Shown here in pieces: positions 54,348-63,981 of a DNA stretch of 64,000 nucleotides. Numbering within the stretch: position 1 is the stretch's first letter; every line of letters starts with the position of its first letter. The stretch spans positions 166,382-230,381 of the forward strand of contig NZ_PEIG01000010.1 of NCBI RefSeq assembly GCF_002749975.1, read 5' to 3'. The stretch comes from Gloeocapsopsis sp. IPPAS B-1203. Its GTDB lineage: Bacteria > Cyanobacteriota > Cyanobacteriia > Cyanobacteriales > Chroococcidiopsidaceae. The notes beneath the pieces were generated by a model. That model did no database searches. It was given only the letters and a program-made list of their open reading frames with translations, and was not told the origin of the DNA. Position numbers and translations under genes: made by a program.

Positions 54348-54884
54348 TTAATAACCGGCGGGGTTCGTATCAGACTTAGAATTTTTACGAGTCATAGTTG
54401 CCGAAGCAATCGTTTCATCAGGGCGTGCTGGGCGTTGAGGCGCTGGTTTGAGGAAAATTGCCTGCGTGGGATCGGCAGGAGCTAAGCCTGTTTCTGGTTG
54501 TTCGGCTTGCTGGGCAATTTTATTTTTAAGCACTTCACTTGCTGTTGTAAGCTGCCTTTCTTGACGTTGTAAATTTTCTAGTTGGCGATACGCTTGGTTC
54601 CATGCCCGTTGAGAATACACGGTTCCACTGTAAAGTCCTAGCACCGATGCTATTAAGCAGAAAATTAGCACATTAGAACTCCGTTGTAAAAGACTCAGGC
54701 GGAGCAACCATAATGGTTTCCTAGCACTGGGCAGAATTGGCACGCTATGGTTGCGAGTTCTATCTTGAGGTATTTTATTTTGCTTGGCTCGCTTGTCAGG
54801 ATAACTTGCGGGAACAGCATATGTTGATTTCACAGCATCTTTCCGCTGATAGTTGGTTTCACTTGATTTATAAGCAACACTCAT
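54348..54884 (-). CDS. FtsL-like single-pass membrane protein, 178 residues
   Basis: The layout is that of the small divisome protein FtsL: a basic, disordered N-terminus (about 1-60, with KRAKQNKIPQDRTRNHSVPI), one membrane helix (VLIFCLIASVLGLYSGTVYS) and a short coiled coil behind it (QAYRQLENLQRQERQLTTAS, EVLKNKIAQQAEQ), then a proline-rich tail (APADPTQAIFLKPAPQRPAR). FtsL diverges strongly, so the call depends on this layout and on the position directly upstream of ftsI on the same strand. In many bacteria the two are adjacent and act in the same septal complex. Confidence 0.7.
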   Translation of the reverse strand: MSVAYKSSETNYQRKDAVKSTYAVPASYPDKRAKQNKIPQDRTRNHSVPILPSARKPLWLLRLSLLQRSSNVLIFCLIASVLGLYSGTVYSQRAWNQAYRQLENLQRQERQLTTASEVLKNKIAQQAEQPETGLAPADPTQAIFLKPAPQRPARPDETIASATMTRKNSKSDTNPAGY

Positions 54885-55318
54885 AGACTTTATTGCTTAA
54901 TAGAGTTATTTAGATATCAAATCAGTCGATTCTGTCTGTGGCTAGCAACTGAGTAGCGCTAGCAACTCATATCAGAATCGCCCCTATCCTATCACCTAGA
55001 TAGCTTTCAGTTGTCAACTTTCCCAAGGAAGAGATTTACACAGTAGCGATAAATCTCTATTGCTGATAACATCAATTACTACTCCAGGTTTGTTCGTGTT
55101 CGGTAGTTGGATATTAACATCCTCACTGACACCAGCAATTTTCTGAAAGTAGCATTGGTTAAAAACCTATGCCTTAAGAAGGAAGACGGTAGATCACTGA
55201 TGTGATAGGTTATCAAGCTAATACAGTCACGATCGCACTTTTGTAAAAAAAGTCAACAAATGCGGTATCGTAATCAACGAGTAGATTGTTTCTATCGCAA
55301 TTGGTGAAAAGAGGAGTT
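54885..55318. other. intergenic region, no gene
   Basis: About 430 bp between the divergent FtsL-like gene and the small lipoprotein. It contains a direct repeat GCTAGCAACT (54942-54951 and 54959-54968). Nothing else is apparent. Confidence 0.4.
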
Positions 55319-55474
55319 ATGAACAAAAAAATCCTTGGTTTTGCTTTATTTCTAGGCTTGCTCACCACCTTGGGAGCATGTGACACAGCTGGTACTGGAG
55401 ACGGGACAACACCTGGCGCTAGCCCAGAGGCTCCCGCTGCAGAACCTACAGTGACTCCAACGACATCTCCATAG
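55319..55474 (+). CDS. small lipoprotein, 51 residues
   Basis: A strong ribosome-binding site GAGGAG (55311-55316) sits 2 nt before the ATG, which rules out the earlier ATG at 55286. The sequence begins MNKKILGFALFLGLLTTLGA then C: a basic start, hydrophobic core and a lipobox TLGAC, the cleavage-and-lipidation site of bacterial lipoproteins. The mature part is only about 31 residues and consists mostly of Gly, Thr, Pro, Ala and Ser (TAGTGDGTTPGASPEAPAAE), so it is a short flexible tail on the membrane. Function is unknown. The structured segment at 55530-55620 follows. Confidence 0.8.
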   Translation: MNKKILGFALFLGLLTTLGACDTAGTGDGTTPGASPEAPAAEPTVTPTTSP

Positions 55475-55529
55475 CTATTCATTTATAGCTAACGGCATCT
55501 CACGGTTGGTCTGTTTAAATAGCTCTTTT

Positions 55530-55620
55530 CTCTCCTACAAAGCTAAAAGTCTGTTTCCGGTAGCAGTGCTATTTACTGCCTGTGCTACATAACACGACTT
55601 CTTTGCAGGAGAGTACTTTT
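55530..55620 (+). ncRNA. candidate structured RNA or 3' terminator with long stem
   Basis: CTCTCCTACAAAG (55530-55542) pairs with CTTTGCAGGAGAG (55601-55613) at 12 of 13 positions. A second stem-loop lies inside it: GTAGCA (55560-55565) with TGCTAC (55583-55588), or alternatively GCAGT with ACTGC. TACTTTTTT follows directly after the outer stem. It lies 56 bp past the lipoprotein stop. A large terminator for that gene, or a small RNA ended by it, would both fit. Confidence 0.55.
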
Positions 55621-55895
55621 TTGAGTTACTGTTAGCTAGTTCGTAGGAGAAAAGTGATGCATATCCGACTAAATTTCTTTTGATTAATAAAATCAAACAA
55701 TTAAGAGACTTTTTAATAGAAAAAGTTATTAATTATAAATTATACTCTATGAGTGACGACTCAAATATCTAAACATTGAAATACGAGCAGAAACCCTACA
55801 ATCCTACTGAGTCCGTTTTGCTAAATTTCCTCAGATTATTGACAATAAGAACAAGTCAGCCAAAGATGCATCATCCTGCAAACAGTTAATGGGTT
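55621..55895. other. intergenic region, no gene
   Basis: AT-rich sequence between the structured segment and the next small gene. It is rich in TTAATTA-type words (55680-55760). No promoter boxes could be assigned. Confidence 0.3.
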
Positions 55896-56207
55896 ATGCT
55901 CAAAGTTATCAGTAGATTAAGTCTGAGTACTAGTGTAGGTCTTGTGCTGGGATGGCAAGCTGCGTCAGTGTTGGCATTACCACCTCCAGAAGACATACCA
56001 GAAGAAGTGCTGCGTACAGAAATTATCACAGATGCGCGATCGCCTATTGATGGCAAACAACTGACGGCAGCAGAATATGCAGATTTGCAAGCTCAGTTGC
56101 AAAGCCGCCCAGTAACTCCCCCTCTTTCCCCTCAAGTGAGAGAAACAATTACCCTTCTGCGTCTGCGGCGCTTAATTCGGACATTAATTCCTTTTTTACC
56201 AATTTAA
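55896..56207 (+). CDS. secreted hypothetical protein, 103 residues
   Basis: The N-terminus is a signal peptide (MLKVISRLSLSTSVGLVLGW, QAASVLA, cleaving near ALA). The mature protein is short and acidic at first (PPPEDIPEEVLRTEIITDAR), followed by SPIDGKQLTAAEYADLQAQL and a C-terminal segment RLRRLIRTLIPFLPI that is basic and hydrophobic. I cannot name a family, though cyanobacterial proteins with the same signal-peptide and 'G-K-x-L-T/S-A-x-E-Y-A' wording seem familiar. It lies 163 bp upstream of glgB in the same direction. No ribosome-binding site is clear. Confidence 0.6.
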   Translation: MLKVISRLSLSTSVGLVLGWQAASVLALPPPEDIPEEVLRTEIITDARSPIDGKQLTAAEYADLQAQLQSRPVTPPLSPQVRETITLLRLRRLIRTLIPFLPI

Positions 56208-56370
56208 ATATAAAAAGCTCTTGTGCTGTAGTTATGATGAGTACGGTTATTGAGGACTGCTGAGCAGTTGGTTGCTGATCTTGATACAGCAAAAGATTGC
56301 AAATAAATGTAAAGAATATGTATAAATATGACGATAGAAATAACAAATTTGTTTTAGGTAAGGTAGTTTC

Positions 56371-58662
56371 ATGTCTATAACCATCGCCCCAGATCAGGTT
56401 GAGCGCATTGTTTGGAACCAACATCACGATCCATTTGAAGTGCTTGGTTGTCATACAGTAGAACAAGATGGCAAAACCGTGTGGGTGGTGCGAGCTTATT
56501 TACCGAGTGCAAGTGCAGCCTGGGTAATTCGTCCTGAAGAGCGAATTGAATATCAAATGCATCCGGTGCATCATCCCCATTTCTTTGAGTGTACGATCGA
56601 CGTTCCCGAATTAGCAAACTACCAGTTAAAAATCAAAGAAGGCGAATACGAACGAGTCATTTACGATCCTTATGCTTTTCGTTCGCCACGGTTAACCGAT
56701 TTTGACCTGCATTTGTTTTCTGAGGGCAATCACCATCGCATTTATGAAAAACTAGGGGCGCATCCGACAAGTATTGATGGCGTTCAAGGAGTTTATTTTG
56801 CAGTTTGGGCACCAAATGCGCGTAACGTCTCTATCTTGGGAGATTTTAATGAATGGGATGGGCGCAAGCATCAGATGCGTAAAGGCGCTACAGGAATTTG
56901 GGAATTGTTTATTCCGGAAATAGGAGTAGGCGATCGCTATAAATACGAAATTAAAAACTTTGACGGTCACATTTACGAAAAATCCGATCCCTACGGTTTT
57001 CAACAAGAAGTCCGCCCAAAAACCGCATCAATTGTTGCCGATCTCAATGCTTACTCCTGGAATGATGCACAATGGATGGAGCATCGACGTCATAGTGATG
57101 CTTTAACACAGCCAATTTCAGTTTACGAAGTTCACTTGGGTTCTTGGTTACACGCTGCTTCAGCAGAACCCGCAACATTGCCTGATGGAGCAACTGAACC
57201 TGTTGTTCCTGTTTCCGAACTACAACCAGGGGCGCGGTTTTTGACTTACCGCGAACTTGCGGCTAAACTGATTCCTTACGTCAAGGACTTGGGCTACACT
57301 CATATCGAACTACTGCCAATTGCAGAACATCCCTTCGATGGATCTTGGGGCTATCAAGTCACTGGTTACTATGCTTGTACCTCACGCTATGGCAGTCCGG
57401 AAGATTTGATGTACTTTATCGACCAATGTCATCAAAACAATATTGGCGTCATTATTGATTGGGTTCCTGGACACTTCCCCAAAGATGGGCATGGTTTAGC
57501 TTTCTTTGACGGCACACATCTTTACGAACACGCAGATCCCCGCAAAGGCGAACATAAAGAATGGGGAACTTTAGTCTTTAATTACAGCCGCCACGAAGTC
57601 AGAAACTTTTTAGTTGCTAACGCTTTATTCTGGTTTGATAAATATCACATTGATGGTATGCGAGTTGATGCCGTTGCTTCAATGCTATACCTCGATTATT
57701 GCCGCAAACCAGGTGAATGGCTACCTAACCAGTATGGGGGGCGAGAAAATATTGAAGCTGCTGAGTTTCTTCGGCAAGCAAATCACGTTATTTTTAGTTA
57801 TTTTCCTGGTATTCTTTCCATTGCAGAAGAGTCTACCGACTGGCCTATGGTATCATGGCCCACATATACGGGTGGATTAGGCTTTAACTTGAAGTGGAAC
57901 ATGGGTTGGATGCACGATATGCTGGACTATTTCAGCATGGACCCGTGGTTCCGTCAGTTTCATCAAAATAACGTCACGTTCAGCATCTGGTATCACCACA
58001 GCGAAAACTTCATGTTAGCTCTGTCTCACGATGAAGTTGTACATGGCAAGAGCAATATAATTGGCAAAATGCCAGGCGATCGCTGGCAGAAGTTCGCAAA
58101 CGTGCGCTGTTTGTTTGCTTACATGTTTGCCCATCCTGGTAAGAAAACGCTGTTTATGGGGATGGAGTTTGGACAGTGGAGCGAGTGGAATGTTTGGGGC
58201 GATTTAGAGTGGCACTTATTGCAGTATGAGCCGCACCAACAGCTAAAGCGATTTATGAAAGACCTCAACCAGCTTTACTGCACGGAATCTGCTTTACATA
58301 CGCAAGATTTTGGACAAGCAGGATTTGAATGGATTGACTGTAGTGACAACCGCCATAGTGTGGTTTCATTCATTCGTCGCGGCAAAGAACCGGAAGATTT
58401 TGTTATTGCTGTTTGCAATTTCACCCCTCAGCCACATTCGCATTACCGCATTGGTGTTCCTGAATTTGGATTTTATACAGAAATCTTTAATAGTGATGCT
58501 CGTGAATATGGTGGTAGCAATATGGGTAATCTAGGTGGTAAATGGTCTGAGGAATGGTCTTACCACAATCACCCTTACTCAATTGACTTGTGTCTACCAC
58601 CTTTGGGTGTACTTATTTTGAAACTCGATCAAGAGAAAACAGCAGAAGCTTTAAAGAGGTAG
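56371..58662 (+). CDS. glgB: 1,4-alpha-glucan branching enzyme
   Basis: GlgB introduces alpha-1,6 branches into glycogen, the carbon store of cyanobacteria. It has two N-terminal CBM48-type beta domains ([40 protein letters not shown]) and a GH13 barrel with [35 protein letters not shown] (catalytic aspartate), [14 protein letters not shown] (catalytic glutamate) and [11 protein letters not shown]. At 763 residues it has normal length. The gene stands alone and is followed by a perfect hairpin terminator and repeats. Confidence 0.96.
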   Translation: MSITIAPDQVERIVWNQHHDPFEVLGCHTVEQDGKTVWVVRAYLPSASAAWVIRPEERIEYQMHPVHHPHFFECTIDVPELANYQLKIKEGEYERVIYDPYAFRSPRLTDFDLHLFSEGNHHRIYEKLGAHPTSIDGVQGVYFAVWAPNARNVSILGDFNEWDGRKHQMRKGATGIWELFIPEIGVGDRYKYEIKNFDGHIYEKSDPYGFQQEVRPKTASIVADLNAYSWNDAQWMEHRRHSDALTQPISVYEVHLGSWLHAASAEPATLPDGATEPVVPVSELQPGARFLTYRELAAKLIPYVKDLGYTHIELLPIAEHPFDGSWGYQVTGYYACTSRYGSPEDLMYFIDQCHQNNIGVIIDWVPGHFPKDGHGLAFFDGTHLYEHADPRKGEHKEWGTLVFNYSRHEVRNFLVANALFWFDKYHIDGMRVDAVASMLYLDYCRKPGEWLPNQYGGRENIEAAEFLRQANHVIFSYFPGILSIAEESTDWPMVSWPTYTGGLGFNLKWNMGWMHDMLDYFSMDPWFRQFHQNNVTFSIWYHHSENFMLALSHDEVVHGKSNIIGKMPGDRWQKFANVRCLFAYMFAHPGKKTLFMGMEFGQWSEWNVWGDLEWHLLQYEPHQQLKRFMKDLNQLYCTESALHTQDFGQAGFEWIDCSDNRHSVVSFIRRGKEPEDFVIAVCNFTPQPHSHYRIGVPEFGFYTEIFNSDAREYGGSNMGNLGGKWSEEWSYHNHPYSIDLCLPPLGVLILKLDQEKTAEALKR

Positions 58663-58689
58663 GAGCAAAAAATGCGTGGCGAATAAATT

Positions 58690-58779
58690 TGTAACTAAAC
58701 AAACGTAGACGCGTAGCGGCTTCCCGCAGGATAGTTCACCTCCGTGGACTTAATAACAAGTGAATAAAACTTTTATTTT
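58690..58779. repeat. short GC-rich interspersed sequence after glgB
   Basis: ACGTAGACGCGTAGCGGCTT then CCCGCAGG resembles the GCGTAGCGG-type words seen at 50043-50055 and elsewhere, and CACCTCCGTGGACTTAATAAC follows. It is probably another piece of the interspersed-repeat pool, not a gene. Confidence 0.45.
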
Positions 58780-58805
58780 AGTGTGCGGAGGCACACTTTG
58801 TTTTG
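58780..58805 (+). terminator. rho-independent terminator downstream of glgB
   Basis: AGTGTGC (58780-58786) and GCACACT (58791-58797) form a perfect 7-bp stem with a GGAG loop, followed by the T-rich TTGTTTT. A second small palindrome, CCGACT-TC-AGTCGG (58812-58825), lies just behind it; the latter is a phrase often seen between cyanobacterial genes. Confidence 0.7.
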
Positions 58806-58993
58806 ATAGCCCCGACTTCAGTCGGAAGGCGTCTGTGATTCATGCAAGATAATTTAGCGATCAGTTGTAATGACACACAAGGTTAGTCTGAAATTCTACT
58901 TTTCAATCGCTGTTAAGCAAAGAAATAGAATTGACTCATCATGTGTTAGTGCAACTAATCGCTAAGCCTAGCTTTTCATCCCTCTATAGTCGA

Positions 58994-59926
58994 TTATTTG
59001 CCAGGATCAGCAATAGTGGAAGATAAAGCGATCGCTTCTAATTGCAATAGCTGGTGGTGGGTAGGAGTCACAGGTTGGTGTAGGCTAATGAGTTGAGCTA
59101 GCGTTTTTTTCAGTTGAGTTCTGGGCACAATCGCATCAACAAAGCCATGCTGCAATAAATCTTCTGCGGTTTGAAACTCTTCTGGTAACTTTTCGCGTAA
59201 CGTTTGTTCAATAACGCGGCGTCCTGCAAAACCAATTGTTGCTTTGGGTTCAGCTAAGATGATATCTCCTAACATCGCAAAGCTAGCAGTGACTCCACCT
59301 GTTGTGGGATTAGTCAAAACCGGAATGTACAAAAGTTGAGCTTCGCGATGGCATTCTAACGCAGCCGAAATTTTTGCCATCTGCATCAGGCTCAGCATTC
59401 CTTCTTGCATTCTGGCTCCACCAGACGCACAGACAATAATTACGGGATAGCGCTTTTGGGTGGCGCGTTCAATTAAGCGCGTAATTTTTTCGCCAACGAC
59501 AGAACCCATACTACCGCCCATAAACCGGAAGTCCATCACTCCCAAAGCGACAGGCTGTTTTTCAAGTTGTCCGAAACCTGTTTGCACAGCATCGATTAAC
59601 CCAGTTTTTTCCTGAGTTTCGCGGATGCGATCGCTATAAGCTTTGCGATCGCGAAATTGTAACGGGTCGGTAGGACTGAGAGACTCATCGAGTGGTTGCC
59701 AGGTATTCGTGTCAATCAGCTGTCGGATGCGTTCATTGCTGTCTACCCGTACATGATATCCGCACTCTGGGCAGACCATTTGATTAGCTCTCAAGTCTTT
59801 GGTATATGCCAAGACTCCACAAGCCACACATTTACTCCACAACCCATCAGCAATGTCACGCTCTTGGCGTTCCTGGCTAATAGGACCAGATTTTCGCCGA
59901 TTTGCAAACCAATCAAACAGAGACAT
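58994..59926 (-). CDS. accD: acetyl-CoA carboxylase carboxyltransferase subunit beta
   Basis: AccD works with AccA to transfer the carboxyl group from biotin to acetyl-CoA, the first step of fatty acid synthesis. An N-terminal zinc ribbon ([20 protein letters not shown], with PECGYH) is typical. The carboxyltransferase core contains [40 protein letters not shown] and [20 protein letters not shown]. It is complete at 310 residues and stands alone. Confidence 0.95.
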   Translation of the reverse strand: MSLFDWFANRRKSGPISQERQERDIADGLWSKCVACGVLAYTKDLRANQMVCPECGYHVRVDSNERIRQLIDTNTWQPLDESLSPTDPLQFRDRKAYSDRIRETQEKTGLIDAVQTGFGQLEKQPVALGVMDFRFMGGSMGSVVGEKITRLIERATQKRYPVIIVCASGGARMQEGMLSLMQMAKISAALECHREAQLLYIPVLTNPTTGGVTASFAMLGDIILAEPKATIGFAGRRVIEQTLREKLPEEFQTAEDLLQHGFVDAIVPRTQLKKTLAQLISLHQPVTPTHHQLLQLEAIALSSTIADPGK

Positions 59927-60107
59927 TAAACTGTGCCATATTTTGTAGTAGCAATCTTTATCTTAATCAAGTCGGTAGTCGCTTGGAAATAAAATCATCC
60001 AATTTTGCATTTTAGATTGTAGAGATTTTATTAAAAAATGGCGCTTGAAGTTTATAGCTAACGTTCCCGTTTACCCTTAGCAGATTGAACAATTTGATGC
60101 ACTCACT

Positions 60108-60653
60108 ATGTATAAATTTGCTTCAGCCTCGGAGGACGAACCCATCGTGTTTGGTTCTGCTCGTCCTGGATATTGCAACGAGCAAGTGAAAGAGTGGATT
60201 GAATTTATGCAGCACCAAGACATAAAGCGTGTCTGCTGTTTGCTTCCTGAATCTCAACTCACTCGCTATTCCCATCTGCTTGATGTTTACCGACAGACAT
60301 TCGGAATCGACCAAGTTTGTTGGACACCGATCGAGGATTTTCACTTTGCCGACGCTGAAATTCTGATCCGCCAAATTCTACCATTCTTAGCTGCCGCCAA
60401 TCAGAATCATGAGAAAGTTGTTGTTCATTGCTCTGGCGGCGTTGGGCGTACGGGGCATGTTTTAGCAGCTTGGCTTGTGGCTGGACGAGGATTCTCCAAC
60501 AAAGCCGCGATCGCAACCGTTAAACAAACTGGAAAAAACCCTTATGAAGCAGTCGTCGCTGCCCCTTTTAAGGGTCGCAATCCTTGGAAAGTTGCTGCGG
60601 AACTGAATATGTTGCTGGATGAGTGTAATCGATTTAGAGGGAAGTTAACTTGA
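60108..60653 (+). CDS. dual-specificity/tyrosine protein phosphatase family protein, 181 residues
   Basis: The catalytic loop HCSGGVGRTG (H-C-x5-R-T/S) is intact within VVVHCSGGVGRTGHVLAAWL; the nucleophile is that cysteine. Upstream, VCCLLPESQLTRYSHLLDVY and a conserved-looking FHFADAEI contain an aspartate that could be the general acid. The C-terminal part (TGKNPYEAVVAA) fits the cyclin-dependent/atypical DSP-like layout of small bacterial phosphatases. The substrate is unknown. The gene is divergent from accD, with about 180 bp in between. Confidence 0.87.
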   Translation: MYKFASASEDEPIVFGSARPGYCNEQVKEWIEFMQHQDIKRVCCLLPESQLTRYSHLLDVYRQTFGIDQVCWTPIEDFHFADAEILIRQILPFLAAANQNHEKVVVHCSGGVGRTGHVLAAWLVAGRGFSNKAAIATVKQTGKNPYEAVVAAPFKGRNPWKVAAELNMLLDECNRFRGKLT

Positions 60654-60766
60654 TGCCGAGCACTATATAGATACATTTCAACTACCGCTACAACCCAAAG
60701 CGCAAGCGACAGAACTAGCAAAGAGCAAGATCTAATAATGCTGTTTGCTTGAGTGCAGCAGCAATT

Positions 60767-60997
60767 TTAATCGCTAGGCTGTATATCGCTGTCCTCAGTT
60801 TCGATTGGACTAAGCAAGAGTAACGCAGCCCACCGATCTTGGGCATGGACTTGCACAGCAGCTGGGCTACCACTACCAAAATAAGAAGTGATACCTAAAT
60901 CAACTATCCGCGCTGGAATATCGTGAGCCGTTAGTAGTTGACACATCAACTCAGCTTCCCAGCGCTTGCTTGTGGTTCTTAAGGTAATCCAAGACAC
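60767..60997 (-). CDS. DUF2007-like small protein, 76 residues
   Basis: The sequence WITLRTTSKRWEAELMCQLL, TAHDIPARIVDLGITSYFGS and PAAVQVHAQDRWAALLLLSP has the strand-helix-strand-strand order and the 'x-A-x-x-L-L...I-P-A' pattern of DUF2007, a small domain proposed to have a signal-transduction role with no defined activity. It ends in an acidic tail. It stands alone; no ribosome-binding site is obvious. Confidence 0.72.
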   Translation of the reverse strand: MSWITLRTTSKRWEAELMCQLLTAHDIPARIVDLGITSYFGSGSPAAVQVHAQDRWAALLLLSPIETEDSDIQPSD

Positions 60998-61166
60998 GAG
61001 ATAATTTTAGCAGAACAGAGAGAACTAAAACTAAAAAATCGTGGCTTTTGTGGCGCAGGTGTCTTCTTTAGGAGCAAGTGATGTCAAAATGGATTTCCTA
61101 AAAGCATCCATAGATAACTCTATTGAGAGCATCTTTTACCCAAAAAAATTTGGTCAATTAGACTCA

Positions 61167-61619
61167 TTAAATGTTTTCCCAGAACTTTTGAGTTAACAAA
61201 GCATCTACATCTTGGGGAAATGGACAAACATTAAGGAACCTCACATCAGGATAATCTTCTCTCATAGCTGCTAAAGCATCCTGATAAGATTCGGTTAAAA
61301 TCTCTAACATAAAGCTTTTAAGACTAGGAGAGTACTTAAATTCCTTTTTCAACTCTCCGCGAAAATTGCGAATTTCAATCTCCCAACCTCGAAAGCAGTT
61401 AGGAAGGCAAACATAACAACGCTTCAATAAATGTTCTAATAAACGAACTAAAAAACTGTGTACTGCTTTACGTTGACTTATTCCCAAAGATTCAACCTCT
61501 TCGATCAAATTCTCCCAATCCAAATCTTCTGTATTTCTTGCTTTCAATTTGCTCACTGTATCCTCAATCCAGAAAGCAAAATCTTGATCGTAGAGGTTTT
61601 TTATTTGTGATTGGGTCAT
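61167..61619 (-). CDS. DUF29-domain protein, 150 residues
   Basis: DUF29 proteins are frequent in cyanobacteria and of unknown function. The diagnostic order is visible: LYDQDFAFWIEDTVSKLKAR, then DLDWENLIEEVESLGISQRK, AVHSFLVRLLEHLLK and, after a variable middle, a helical C-terminus FMLEILTESYQDALAAMRED with CPFPQDVDALL. All is helical and acidic. The gene lies 16 bp downstream of the prepilin peptidase gene on the same strand, so they may share a transcript. Confidence 0.9.
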   Translation of the reverse strand: MTQSQIKNLYDQDFAFWIEDTVSKLKARNTEDLDWENLIEEVESLGISQRKAVHSFLVRLLEHLLKRCYVCLPNCFRGWEIEIRNFRGELKKEFKYSPSLKSFMLEILTESYQDALAAMREDYPDVRFLNVCPFPQDVDALLTQKFWENI

Positions 61620-61635
61620 AACTTTACCTCTGCTG

Positions 61636-62460
61636 CTAAAGGGCGGGAAAGATTAAACGAAAGTATGCAGTGAGAATTGCCTCACCACTAAAAATTGTAA
61701 TTAATGCACCTAAAGCAAGAAAAGGACCAAAAGGCATTTTTTGCCGTCTAGAGAGGATACCCAAGGCGATCGCCCCACCACCAATAAACGCACCAACAGC
61801 ACACGCTAGGAACCCTGCCAACAGAAGATATTTCCACCCTAACCAGGCACCTAACATTGCAGCTAATTTGGCGTCACCCGCACCCATTGCAGCTTGTCCT
61901 AAAACAATTGAACCGAAAAATGCGATCGCATCAAATATCCAAATTCCCAACACTGCGCCCAAGACACTCAACATCAACTGATGTACTACTTCATTGAAAG
62001 GAAGTTGTGCGATCAAACTTGCAACGACACCAAACATTAAACCTACAACTAATCCTGATTGTGTCAATGAATTTGGTAGCGTCATTGTATCAAGATCAAT
62101 CAGTGACAACGCTAATAGCCAACCGCAGAATATCCAATATTCGACAGTTTGCACTGAAAACCCAAATCTCCAAAAAACAAGTAAAAATATTAAGCCTGTC
62201 ACGGCTTCCACGAGTGGATAACGTATGGCAATGGGAGTTTTACAATGACGACAGCGCCCTTTTAACCACAACCAGCCTAGAACTGGAATATTTTCCCATT
62301 TACCTAAACGATGTAAGCAACGCGGACAGCGGGAAGGCGGCGAAACAATCGATAATTTAGCTGGTAAGCGGTAAACAACTACATTGATAAAGCTACCAAT
62401 TGATGCCCCTAATGCAAACACAATAAAAGTAGCAAAGCTAGTAAAGAGAAAATCAATCAT
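61636..62460 (-). CDS. pilD: type IV prepilin peptidase/N-methyltransferase (PilD)
   Basis: PilD cleaves the leader peptides of type IV pilins and methylates the new N-terminus. After one membrane helix, the N-terminal cytoplasmic part has CPRCLHRLGKWENIPVLGWL and CRHCKTP, the two CxxC pairs that bind zinc. The aspartyl-protease membrane domain has LSLIDLDTMTLPNSLTQSG with the first catalytic Asp and MGAGDAKLAAMLGAWLGWKY with the GxGD motif. At 274 residues it is normal. Pili serve motility and DNA uptake in cyanobacteria, but no other pil gene is nearby. Confidence 0.94.
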   Translation of the reverse strand: MIDFLFTSFATFIVFALGASIGSFINVVVYRLPAKLSIVSPPSRCPRCLHRLGKWENIPVLGWLWLKGRCRHCKTPIAIRYPLVEAVTGLIFLLVFWRFGFSVQTVEYWIFCGWLLALSLIDLDTMTLPNSLTQSGLVVGLMFGVVASLIAQLPFNEVVHQLMLSVLGAVLGIWIFDAIAFFGSIVLGQAAMGAGDAKLAAMLGAWLGWKYLLLAGFLACAVGAFIGGGAIALGILSRRQKMPFGPFLALGALITIFSGEAILTAYFRLIFPAL

Positions 62461-62537
62461 CAGGAGTGATTACAAATGAGTGTAGGGCTTTTTGCCTTCA
62501 TTATTCCCTACTTCTTTTCAGAAGCACTCTCAATCAG

Positions 62538-62768
62538 TTAGTAAGAATTAGATTCATCGCTTTCAATTTCTGCAATGGGAATAAATTCCTCTAGAGGTAG
62601 AAGAATTGGTTTTTTAGAAAAAAGTAACCTACCACGACATGTTAATCGATGAATTGCTACACCAGTCGGTTGTTCTGCGGTGTCTGAACGCAATTCTCGA
62701 TAGGTTAAATATATCTGGCGTGCCGATTTTAGTAATATGGGATCGCTCAATTTTAGTAGGTCGATCAA
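62538..62768 (-). CDS. hypothetical protein, 76 residues
   Basis: The product (MIDLLKLSDPILLKSARQIY, LTYRELRSDTAEQPTGVAIH, RLTCRGRLLFSKKPILLPLE) has an N-terminal helix and a beta-like second half, with an acidic tail. I do not recognise a named family. The balanced composition and a defined frame suggest a real gene. It lies between leuB and the prepilin peptidase, all on the same strand, with spacers of about 75 bp, so it might belong to their transcripts. There is no clear ribosome-binding site. Confidence 0.6.
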   Translation of the reverse strand: MIDLLKLSDPILLKSARQIYLTYRELRSDTAEQPTGVAIHRLTCRGRLLFSKKPILLPLEEFIPIAEIESDESNSY

Positions 62769-62843
62769 GTTCGTTTAGATTCTATCTCCACTTTAAGGAA
62801 TTTTGAGTTTTGAATTGAGGACTTTTGTTAACACTCATAAGCG

Positions 62844-63935
62844 TTACTCGGATTGTTCGAGGACTTGAATTAAAGCTTCACCCATTGCACGACAACCTAA
62901 GAGATTCATTCCTGGGGACATAATATCCCCTGTGCGATCGCCGCGATCTAAAACTTGCAACACGGCATTTTCAATGCGCGAGGCAGCTACGGGTTGATTT
63001 AATGCGTACCGCAGCATCATTGCCGCACTAAGAACCTGTGCTAAGGGGTTGGCTTTATCTTGCCCAGCAATATCAGGGGCGGAACCGTGGACAGGTTCAA
63101 ACACTCCAGGACCAGAAGCACCTAAACTAGCAGAAGGTAACATTCCGATACTTCCTGTCAGCATTGCCGCAGCATCTGAGAGAATATCGCCAAAGAGATT
63201 ACCCGTGACGATCGTGTCAAATTGTTTGGGATAGCGTACTAACTGCATCGCGGCGTTATCGACGTACATATGCGAAAGTTCGACATCAGGATATTCGGCG
63301 GCTAATTGGGTGATGCGATCGCGCCACAACTGTGACACTTCTAAGACATTTGCTTTATCTACTGAACAAAGTTTTCCTTGCCGTTTTTGTGCGGTTTCAA
63401 ACGCGACACGCCCGATGCGGTCAATCTCTGCTTCGGTGTATGCCATTGTATTGACACCGCGTTTTTCTCCGGTTTCGGTAGTGAAAATGCCTTTGGGTTG
63501 ACCAAAATAAACTCCGCCGGTGAGTTCGCGGACAACCATGATATCGACACCTGCAACAATCTCAGGCTTCAAGCTAGAAGCATCGATTAGCTGTGGCAAA
63601 ATTTTAGCTGGACGTAAATTGGCAAATAAACTTAAACCCGCACGCAGTGCAAGTAGTCCGGTTTCTGGGCGTAAATGACGCGGTAGATTGTCCCACTTAT
63701 AACCACCGATCGCTGCTAGTAAGACAGCATCACTGTCCTTGCACATTTCTAGTGTAGTCGGTGGTAGCGGTTCGCCTGTTGCATCAATTGCTGCACCTCC
63801 AATGAGGGCTTCTTGAAATTCAAAGCGGATGTCTAGCTGTTTACCCACTACCTTCAGTACATCTACCGCGACTAACATAATTTCTGGACCAATGCCATCG
63901 CCTGGTAATAGGGTAATGCGGTACTGAGTCGTCAT
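62844..63935 (-). CDS. leuB: 3-isopropylmalate dehydrogenase
   Basis: LeuB oxidises and decarboxylates 3-isopropylmalate in leucine synthesis. The N-terminus [20 protein letters not shown], the substrate region [36 protein letters not shown], and the metal-binding [20 protein letters not shown] and [20 protein letters not shown] are typical. The C-terminal [20 protein letters not shown] completes it at 363 residues. No other leu gene is adjacent in the window. Confidence 0.96.
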   Translation of the reverse strand: MTTQYRITLLPGDGIGPEIMLVAVDVLKVVGKQLDIRFEFQEALIGGAAIDATGEPLPPTTLEMCKDSDAVLLAAIGGYKWDNLPRHLRPETGLLALRAGLSLFANLRPAKILPQLIDASSLKPEIVAGVDIMVVRELTGGVYFGQPKGIFTTETGEKRGVNTMAYTEAEIDRIGRVAFETAQKRQGKLCSVDKANVLEVSQLWRDRITQLAAEYPDVELSHMYVDNAAMQLVRYPKQFDTIVTGNLFGDILSDAAAMLTGSIGMLPSASLGASGPGVFEPVHGSAPDIAGQDKANPLAQVLSAAMMLRYALNQPVAASRIENAVLQVLDRGDRTGDIMSPGMNLLGCRAMGEALIQVLEQSE

Positions 63936-63981
63936 AGTTTTTCTGGCAACGCTTGCAAATCATTGATCATACAGCAAAGGA

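Noticed and set aside
56149..56466. 105-codon frame on the minus strand at the glgB start
   Set aside because: Antisense to the 5' end of glgB and the 3' end of the preceding gene; no family pattern.
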